Positions 56,287 through 64,000 of a DNA stretch of 64,000 nucleotides are shown here, piece by piece. The translations under genes were made by a program, and so were the position numbers. The notes under the pieces were generated by a model. The model was not told the DNA's origin and made no database searches. It saw only the letters and a list, made by a program, of their open reading frames with translations. Origin of the DNA: Bathynomus jamesi (Eukaryota; Arthropoda; Malacostraca; Isopoda; Cirolanidae); contig JAJOZX010008815.1 in assembly GCA_023014485.1 (NCBI GenBank), positions 1 through 64,000 of the forward strand. Reading direction: 5' to 3'. The first letter of the stretch is position 1. Every line of letters begins with the position of its first letter.

Positions 56287-57033
56287 GAGGGTGTCCATAA
56301 ATGATTACCCTGATTAAAGCATGCTATGACTTTTAAATAAACACTCGTATTCAAACACAGTTTTAATCATAAGTCGATAAACATACAAAGTTTTGATACG
56401 TAGTTAATGAACTTAAGCTTCCACATGTGCACCCCTAGTGGCACGTAAAATCTAAACGGTATTCACACTCACGCCACACATTTTCCAACATTTGTGGGTT
56501 AACTGTTCTTGAACAATTTGTACCTTGTAGGCGTGTAACTTCAAACGTTTGTGTAACACCTTGTGCACCGTAGACTTCGGTATCTTTAGTTGGCATGAAG
56601 CTTGTCTCACCGATTTCCTTGGTGACCGTGTGAAAGCAGTTTGAATGTTTTCCACCGTCCCATCGGAAACTGATGGTCTACCACTGCTCTTTGCCTTTTC
56701 CACGTTTCCAGTTTCCAAGAATTTTTTCATCCACGACTTAATTAACTTCACATCAGGTGGATTCTTTCCATACTTTGTTCTGAACCTTCGCTGAACACTG
56801 ACAGGAGATTTTGTTTCTGCAAGTCACACAACACATTGTGCCTTCTCTGTCACAGACGCCATCTTAACTGAACAGCTACTACAGCGCTCCTAGCGGCGAA
56901 TGCGGTAGACGAAACACACCAGCACAGAAACTCTATGCGTGTACGAGATCACCTGTAAAAAGAAAACAGATGTAAGATTCGTCATTAAAACATGAGAGCA
57001 TACTGTTTTCAGGGTAAACATTTATGGACACCC
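56287..57033 (-). mobile_element. Tc1/mariner-type deletion derivative (GGGTGTCCATAAATG ends)
   Basis: Ends GGGTGTCCATAAATG are inverted at 56289 and 57033 and flanked by TA. The 750-bp element retains only the transposase N terminus, so it is non-autonomous. Confidence 0.8.
56452..56870 (-). pseudogene. DUF4817-type transposase N-terminal domain
   Basis: The ATG near 56862 begins MASVTEKAQCVV then a stop. The rest reads AETKSPVSVQRRFRTKYGKN, then KLIKSWMKKFLETGNVEKAK, SSGRPSVSD, and a second helix-turn-helix ending SQLKIPKSTVHKVLHKRLKL-like near 56560. After QIVQEQL the similarity stops, and the DDE domain is deleted. Same broad family as 21480-22075 and 46228-46695, but a different subfamily. 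Confidence 0.75.
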
Positions 57034-57499
57034 TATATAACAATGGTGATTAAACTTAGGAAAATTACAAAAAAACACTTACCGAAAAAAATGGCATCCA
57101 CTCACTTCTACTTCACAATTACAACTGGCGTAATTGCTCAGAGCCATCTATTGAGAGAATGTTGAACTTCGCCTTCTGCGTCCAAATGGTTACAAAGATT
57201 CAAATGGAGTAGATTTTTTTTCTTATGTATGTATGTATTAAACCTGTGTAAGAGTTAAGCAAAGTTAATGTGTCTAAATGGCAACAAATTACGACAAAGG
57301 GTTAAAAATATGAGGTTGTGTTCAATTGAATATTCGGTATTTCAACATAGAACAGAAAATCGCAATTTTGAACATGATAACGCGATTTTTGGAAAAATTG
57401 CAGAAAAGAAACCCCTCTTAGAATTAAATTTTACATAAAAATACATATTAGCCAGAGTGAAATTCGGACTCTGAAAAGTATGATATGCCCTAAATTGCT

Positions 57500-58486
57500 G
57501 CATTATACTTACGATTAACGGTAGTTGACTTCAATGGAATAGAGGCAGAGGCGCCTGTGAGTATGAAGGTAGAAATGGCTGTACAATCCAAATCAGCATC
57601 ATGAGAGGGAGGAGGCAAGTCGGCTAAACGGGCATAAGCACTCCAGTCAGCTTTTTTTCAGATCGAAGCGGAAACGTCGTTGAATGGGAGGAAGGGAGGA
57701 TGTAGGCTGCAGAAAGATAAGGAAATGGTCACTATCACAAAGGTCAGAGGATACGAATCACTGGAACTGGTGGGCCAGTTCTTGACTACAAATGGTCAGA
57801 TCAATGGAGGAGAAAGTCCCTGTAGCATCAGAAAGGTAAGTGAGGGTGAGCAAATTAAACAAAAATAAGGAGTTGTCCAAAAAGAAGTCAGCAAGAAGGA
57901 CCCCTCTCTCGTCTCAAAAGGAGGAGCCCCAACAAGAGTGATGAGCACTGAAGTACCATAATAAAATAAAGGGAGTTGGTAGTTGCTGTATAAGATCATC
58001 AAGCAACTGTAAGGTAAGAGAAAAGCTGGGGAGCATGTACAAAGAGCAGACTGTAGTCGCTCTACCAAAGAGCGGAACCTGTGCTGCAACTGCTTCGAGT
58101 TGGGTATGTAATGGGAGAGGAGTACCAGGAAGAAGGGCATGAAGCAGTAAAGCAACACCACCCCCATGGGCATTCCTATCTTTTCTATACAATGTGTAGT
58201 GTTTGAAATAAGGGGAGAATGGTTGGGATAGGCGAGTTTCCTTTAAGGCAATTAGTGCAAGAGAATAGGTGCTGGGGTACAGCTGGGGTAGTCGTGCACG
58301 AAGGCTCTTGACATTCCACTGTATAAACGTGAAAATTAAGGGTGAAGAGGAGACGCATCCCCTCGGCGGAAGTACTGCAAGTTTTTTATTCGGAACAAGA
58401 TTATTTATATTAGCATAAGAGGCAAGTCTGTTAACAATTTGTTGAGGAGATTTATTCCTGGACATAAAGTCACGAACATCCTTCAC
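57500..58486 (-). pseudogene. Jockey-like LINE endonuclease domain
   Basis: On the minus strand, FIQWNVKSLRARLPQLYP (N-terminal APE-endonuclease motif), ALIALKETRLSQPF, a YRKDRNAHGGGVALLLH segment, then QLPTPFILLWYFSAHHSCWG (family form LLGDFNAHH). A frame slip near 57920 continues as FLLTSFWTTPYF... The RT is absent: the copy ends before it, near 57500. Conserved Gly-Asp of GDFNAHH has become Trp-Tyr, so it is inactive. Confidence 0.75.
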
Positions 58487-58535
58487 CAGCTGCCAATGCT
58501 AGGAGCTGGTGAGACCACTGACAGCCATAAGGTTC

Positions 58536-59250
58536 TTAGAATGAGGAGGCTGAGAGGCAGACTGGGAAGCGGGAGACGGGCCAGGAGGGGGCAAGGAGGG
58601 CAAATGACCGTATGGAAGCGAAGAGGTGTCTCTGACAGTAAATGGATGGGGATGGAATTGTAGGAGGTGCAGAAGAAACCGGAGGGCATGCCGGGGAAGG
58701 CGAAGGTCTGGGTCTAGGCTGGACAGGTGGAGTTAGGGGAGAAGAATGAGCTGAAGGGAGATGGGGTGGGTCTGTCCTGGCTACCTGGGAAAATGACCTA
58801 TCCAAGACTGAACAATGGCGTCTTGCCTCTGAGAAAGAGACATTATTCAAACATTTGTATCGCACTATAGCCTGCTCCTTCAGGTAAACTGGGAAAGTGG
58901 AGGAGAAGGCGGGATGGGGAGCATGACAGTTTGCACAACCATCCGGACCTTCACAATCTGAAGAGGAGTGAGACCCCACACCTCCCACAGCGGGATTCAT
59001 TCTGACAGACATCTCGGCCATGACCAAATCGTTGACACTTAAAGCAACACAGAGGTCTCAGGAAGAAATGCTCAAAGTAAAACTGAGGTAGCCACAACAG
59101 ATCTTAGTAGGGAGAACCTTCCCATCAAAGGTAAGTACCAAGGCCCTGGTAGGAATCTTGTCCTTACCTCCTGTAAGTCGTCTCACATCCAAAACACGGC
59201 AAGGTTTTAGTTCTTCCAAAATATCCTCAACTGAATCAACATTGAATCAT
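58536..59250 (-). pseudogene. Jockey-like LINE ORF1 (zinc-knuckle protein)
   Basis: Upstream of and on the same strand as the endonuclease frame. A CCHC-type cysteine pattern (SDCEGPDGCANCHAPHPAF), then YLKEQAIVRYKCLNNVSFSE, EARRHCSV, then a proline/serine-rich region. This is the nucleic-acid-binding ORF1 of Jockey/BS-type LINEs. The upstream frame is interrupted near 59030. Confidence 0.65.
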
Positions 59251-59609
59251 AAATTGAACGAATTTAAGGCGATAATTTATTCCGGGAACTACTGTACGAT
59301 ACAGTTGCTACAACTGAAACGTGGTTAAATACCGTGACTCGGGACTTGTTGGGGAACATGATATAGCGGGTTTAAACTTTTTACTAATGATAGGTCACAT
59401 AGGATTGGTGGCGGCGTTTTGTTGTACATTCGTAATTCCCTTAGAGCTATCGAGGTTAAGATAGATTTTCCGGCAGCAATTAATGTGATATGCGTTGAAG
59501 TTAGGGCGTGTAGTATTAGCTTTAATTTTGTTGTTGTTTATAGACCTCCCGTTCAACCCCTCGATACCGATACTAAATTTTACACACTTCTTGGTAACTT
59601 TATTAATAA

Positions 59610-61608
59610 CACTGGCCAACAAAATGAAACGTTTTTTTCTCATCACAAACATGATCACACTTTTCTTAATGCAGTTTTTGCGCTGATTCCGAATCTGGTT
59701 TTATTTGTTTTCTAGCACGTATAGTTATATAGATACACTGGTTTTGATATTTTTAAGTTTTTGATATTGCTATAAGAAAATTTATGGATGTATAGATCAC
59801 ACTTAGGAATGCTAAACAACAAATACATCATATACTTTATTCAATGTACTTATAAATAAAGAATATATATACATTATTTTATTAAAAGCGCTGTGAGTGT
59901 GATTTCCTTTTGTAAATTTGGCCTGGATTGTCACGATACAGCATCCAACAATGGTCCGCCATCATGCTTTCATTCCAATATCCTTGGTAGCGCTTCTCCA
60001 TCATCTGAATATCTTGATGGAAGCGCTCTCCTTGCTCGTCACTCACTGCACCAAGGTTTTCAGGAAAGAAATCTAAGTGGGAATGCAGGAAGTGAATATT
60101 TAACGATATTCGACACTCCATTTCTTTGAAGGCATCAAGGAGGTTCTTGACTCCATCCTTATACGCAGGTGACTTGTTGCTTCCAAGAAAGTTTTCACAT
60201 ATCCATTTGTGAATCCTGACTGCATACCCATAAGCATTCCTATAACTTTTAGATCTCCACAAACATTCCATTGATGACTGTCGTATTTGATTGCCTTAAG
60301 TAGTATATCCATATTGTCATATGTCTCTTTTAGATGGACGGAATGGGCAATGGGGATGGATGGCATTATATTACCATTATGCAAAAGAACTGCTTTCAGG
60401 CTTCTCTGCGACGAATCAATAAAGAGGCGCCACTCAGATGCCACATACGTCTGAGATATGGCTGTAAATAGTCCATTGATGTCATGGCAATAACAGAGAG
60501 GACCGTCTACTGAAAAGAATGCTGTTAATTCAAAATTCCGCTTTCGGTAGTAACTAATACGAACATTGTTCTCAAGTAAATTGTTCTCCTTTAGTCTTGA
60601 GGCGAGAAGCTCTGATTTCTCTTTAGACAGCGATAAGTCTCTAACAAGATCATTCAACTGTCCTTGGGTTAACTTTTTAGGCTCTAAATATCTACCTTCA
60701 AAAGTGTACTCTGGTTCTGTAGATGGTCCGGAAACGCCAGTTGCACCTTCATCACTTTCCATGTCATCTATAATAGAATCTAGCCTATCACTTGGGGGAA
60801 TTGGAATGGGCAATGTTTCATCATGTTTTACTGGTCTACGTGCTGAATCCAAGTTTGGATATACAATCTGGTGTTTGTTCTTGGCAGAAAACCCCATTAA
60901 GTTCACACTACAAAAATAACAGTCTTCATGATGATCTCTCGGCTCCCTCCATATCATGGGTATGGCAAATGGCATTGAAGCTTTCTTTTGTTAAGCCAAT
61001 CACGTAATCCATTTGAACAGTCAGAACAGATTTGATGTGGCGCCCATGGTTTATCTTGGTCACCTAGATGGCAACCAAAGTATAGCTTGTATATTTTCTT
61101 AATGTCGGTTGTAATACTTCGTCGCTGTGTTTTAGTTGTGAACTGGCCGCATACGAAACAGAACTTGTCGGGGTCATTCTTACATTGTCGAGGCATGTTG
61201 ACTGACCTGAGCAAACTATAAATTCAAAAAAAATGTACACCAACTTGACACAACAAGTTCTTGGACTGGACTGATCTTTTGACACACAAAGCACGGCGTT
61301 GTTGCCTGAATCACAATGCTGCTAGACGTAAAAGCTCACACCTGAAATACATAAGATGTATAATTAAGATAATTGAAATAAATAAGATGAATAAACTAAA
61401 AAAAACACAATAAAATAAACACAATCAAATGTTGAAATATTAGTATTTTGCCTATTTAAAATGGTTAAATCTGTGTAGTTATATATATGCCTTCATCTTG
61501 AAAACTATACGTGATAGAAAAAATCTGAATGCAGTTTTGGAATCAGCGTGAAAAATGCTATCCAGCCAATACACATTTACTCTGATGAAAAATCTTTGTT
61601 GACCAGTG
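59610..61608 (-). mobile_element. CACTGG-ended unclassified DNA transposon, copy 2 (TSD TAA)
   Basis: A 1999-bp sibling of the 26082-28430 element, with the same ends (CACTGGCCAACAAAATGAAA / CACTGGTCAACAAAGATTTT), flanked by TAA at 59607-59609 and 61609-61611. It lies inside the LINE endonuclease frame, which gives an exact empty site. Confidence 0.92.
59882..61196 (-). pseudogene. DDE-like transposase of the CACTGG element, copy 2
   Basis: Starts MPRQCKNDPDKFCFVCGQ at 61196. A 1-nt deletion near 60988 shifts frame, and it continues openly from 60975 to about 60200. Compared with copy 1 it lacks ~330 bp covering the CxxC region, so GMQSGFT runs directly toward KWICENF out of frame, and the end VSDEQGERFHQDIQMMEKRY is in another frame (60271-59882). 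It keeps NNVRISYYRKRNFEL, where copy 1 has its 1-nt insertion. The two copies therefore died by independent lesions and together show the family's full layout. Confidence 0.75.
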
Positions 61609-63299
61609 TAATCGGGTTAGTATAATTGTCGGAGACTTTAACTGTCCTAACGTTAATTACGAGACTTTTACTGGTAATGATGAGGGTTTGAGACTGATTG
61701 AGTTAATGGAAGATAATTTTTTACGACAGATGGTTACCGAACGAAGCGCGGTGATAATATTTTAGACATGGTGATGACGAACAACGAAAATATAGTCGAA
61801 TGTTTAGAAGTAGGTGAGAGTTTGGGATGTAGTGATCACCAAACTATTAGGTTTAACCTATTGATAGAAAACAGTAAGGATAGTAGCGTAATAGAAGTCC
61901 CTGATTTTCGTAGGGCTAATTTTGATAGTTTTGCGGACAGGATGAACGTAGTGGACTGGGGTGACTTATTTATGGGTAATGACGCAAATTTTCATTGGGA
62001 GGCGTTTAAAGAAAGTTTTTTTAATATCGAAAGGGAGTTTATGCCTCGTAGGCCCAAGCGCGCTAGAAATCATGGTAGGCCCAAGTGATGGACTAGGGAA
62101 ATAGGCGAGTTCATAAACGAGCGTAACAGAGCGTATAGACTTAATTAGTGCAATGGCACGGTAGCTAACTTTAATAGATATATCGAGCTTAGACGTCAGG
62201 TTAAAAGATCTATTAGGAATGCTAGGCGTAATTTAGAGATACTTATAGCTGCGGATAATAAACATAATCCGAAAAGGTTTTTTGACTATGTCAATAATCG
62301 TAAGCCGATGAAAGATAAGATAGGCCTTCTAGTGGACGCTAACGGCGCTTTGGCTTCCGACGCTCAGGCGGGTATTTTTAACAACTTTTTTGCGACAGTT
62401 TTTACCGTAGAAGACGTAAATAATGTCCCCAATGTGGACGATATCATTCCATTTAGTAGCGAGACTATTTTGAATGAAATAACTGTTTACAAGGGTGAGA
62501 TTGCGCAATATATCGATAAGCTAAAAGTTAGCAAGGCTCCAGACCCTGACGCGCTTTATCCTTACATTTGAAAGATTTGAAAGACGTTATCGTAGGCCCC
62601 TTAACGAAGATTTTTAATCAGTCATTGGAAGCGGGATTATTCCTGAAGACTTCAAATTAGCTAACGTTACGCCCATTTTTAAAAAAGGTGACCGCACAGT
62701 AGCTAGTAATTATAGGCCTACTAGCTTACCGTCAATTGTCGGTAAACTTTTGGAATCCGTAGTTAGGGATAGTATCATCGATCACTTAGAAAGTCGCGAT
62801 TTGATTAATAGTAGTCAGCATGGGTTTCGACGCCATAGATCTTGTTTAACTAATTTGTTAGTTTTATAAGGAAATAGTACGCGAACAGTGCGCGAGTGCG
62901 CGCCAGGAAACTAATTCCGTCATTACGCAACAAGTCTTACGAAGATAGGATTAAAGAGTTAGACTTGCATTCACTCGAAACTAGGAAATTAAGGGGGGAG
63001 CTTATTGAAGTTTTCAAAATCGTTAATAAAATCGATAACGTAAATTTTGACAAACTGTTCAATTTCGATAACAGCAATACTCGTTGCATGGCAGACGTTT
63101 CATTACTAACATCGCCAAAAACTTTTCACGTTTAAAGTAATTGATAAATGGAATAATCTTGCCGCGTCCGTCGTGAACTCTACAAGCATTAGTATGTTTA
63201 AAAACCGTTTAGATAGACATTTTAAAAATATTAACGTTTAAAATAATAAAGCAATTAGCAACATGTATCGTCTGTTGACGATTAATGCCAGCTTGTGAT

Positions 63300-64000
63300 A
63301 TGCCAGCAATAAAATTATATAAAAAAATTTAGCCTAACACGAACTTAGATGTAGTTCGTAGCGTAAACTAACCCACTTTTTGTTATACTCTTCCTACTTT
63401 TTCTTTTCTTTTCTTATCCTCTCTTTACTTGCATGTCTGTAGTTTGCATGGTATGACATTGTTTGAGTTAAGACTGTGTTTGCATGGTTTGTAAGCGTTC
63501 TTATTTTACTTCTTTTCATCTTTCATCCCTTTCCTGTTCTCTTCGACTACTTTCCCGACTTGTGGGCAGCAGTGGCCGGCGGATGATGATGGTGAGTCTT
63601 TCTTTCTCTTTTTCTGAATGAATGTTAACCCACGAATGATAGGTTTTGCTACTTACTTAACCCCTACTCTTTCCTTTCTCTCGGCTAACTTAGAGTGGAT
63701 CTTAGGGTCTTTGTTAGCCTTAGCTTTGTAGATCTGTTGAACTAGCAATTCTGGTACACGAATAATGCCTTGCATCGTATCAAACTTGGATGCCAATTCT
63801 ACCTTAACATTGTACTGGTTGGAGACTGTGCACCGCAAGAAGGGTGCAAGAAGGAGGCAACCTCCTTCTTGCAACCTCCTTGCAACCTCCTTCTTAATGC
63901 AAGAAGGAGGTTGCATTAAGAAGGGTTCGCAGCTGAGATGGAGAAGCAGTCTGCAGTAACAAACTATCACTCCTACAGTATTTGACAGACCTAACCTTCC
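63300..64000. other. Terminal region with a possible exon and small palindromes
   Basis: 63653-63830 on the minus strand is open: NQYNVKVELASKFDTMQGII, RVPELLVQQIYKAK, then AERKERVGVK-stop. It is preceded by an acceptor-like CCAACCAG and could be the last exon of an unrecognised gene or transposon. 63840-63930 holds nested inverted copies of GAAGGAGGTTGCA. Confidence 0.35.

Larger units (their letters stand above)
59250..63300 (+). pseudogene. CR1-like LINE split by transposon, RT palm deleted
   Basis: 59250-59606: endonuclease start (KLNEFKAIIYSGN; GGGVLLYIRNSLRAIEV; SFNFVVVYRPPVQPLD). After the transposon, 61612 onward: VSIIVGDFNCPNVNYETF, EVGESLGCSDHQTIRFNLL (endonuclease end), then FNNFFATVFTVED, SKAPDPDALYPYI (62300-62571), PIFKKGDRTVASNYRP, SSQHGFRRHRSCLTNLL (62680-62865), and a jump to RARKLIPSLRNKSYEDRIKE (62896), skipping the YADD region. 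Frameshifts and stops occur. Taking out the transposon and one TAA joins GNFIN to NRVSIIVGDFN in frame. Confidence 0.82.

Overview
The window looks like a slice of a large, AT-rich, repeat-saturated invertebrate genome, most likely an arthropod (crustacean or chelicerate fits best). This is inferred from spliced genes, dense (TA)n/(CA)n/(AAT)n tracts, Jockey/CR1/RTE-type LINEs, Penelope-like elements, Tc1/mariner, hAT, Merlin and MULE remnants, and tRNA-derived short repeats. There are no operons, CRISPR arrays or bacterial features.

The best host-gene candidate is a minus-strand gene running from about 32326 down to 15760. Its five coding exons have matching splice phases. They encode a signal peptide, a coiled-coil stalk and the start of a fucolectin-like (F5/8 type C-like) domain. 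Intron 2 is about 13.4 kb and has been filled by transposons.

Layout: 0-1.6 kb is a hAT-like MITE and a LINE RT remnant. 1.6-2.5 kb is an RTE LINE tail. 2.8-3.6 kb is a hAT transposase tail with a MITE inserted. 3.9-6.6 kb is a Jockey-like LINE with a Merlin element inserted. 8.1-9.9 kb holds nested MITEs. 11.7-13 kb is a MULE remnant with minisatellite ends. 13.3-14.9 kb is a spliced unclassified transposon-like gene with a tRNA-like palindrome in its intron. 15.7-32.3 kb is the lectin-like gene; inside it lie a mariner, a DDE fragment, a CR1-like LINE, a CACTGG-ended transposon, tRNA-like repeats and an inverted satellite. 33-36 kb holds foldback repeats. 35.9-40.3 kb holds two head-to-head Penelope-like copies and a hAT-like element. 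42-46 kb holds MITE, pogo-like and LINE debris. 46.1-48.8 kb holds two Tc1/mariner-type elements. 49.2-51.2 kb is a compact ORF cluster of unknown, possibly viral, origin. 51.7-54.5 kb is a hAT pseudogene. 55-57 kb holds an unclassified exon and a Tc1-like deletion derivative. 57.5-63.3 kb holds a Jockey LINE, then a CR1-like LINE split by a second CACTGG-ended transposon.

The most notable structure is a set of five elements with different GG-starting terminal inverted repeats. All have perfect 8-bp target duplications and all carry one shared palindromic core. Other leads are two copies of an unclassified DDE-like transposon with TWA target duplications, one of them with a clean reconstructed empty site, and hammerhead-ribozyme-like motifs inside Penelope-type and snapback repeats. 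Nearly all coding sequence is transposon-derived and broken; the Tc1 transposase at 47457-48677 is the exception.
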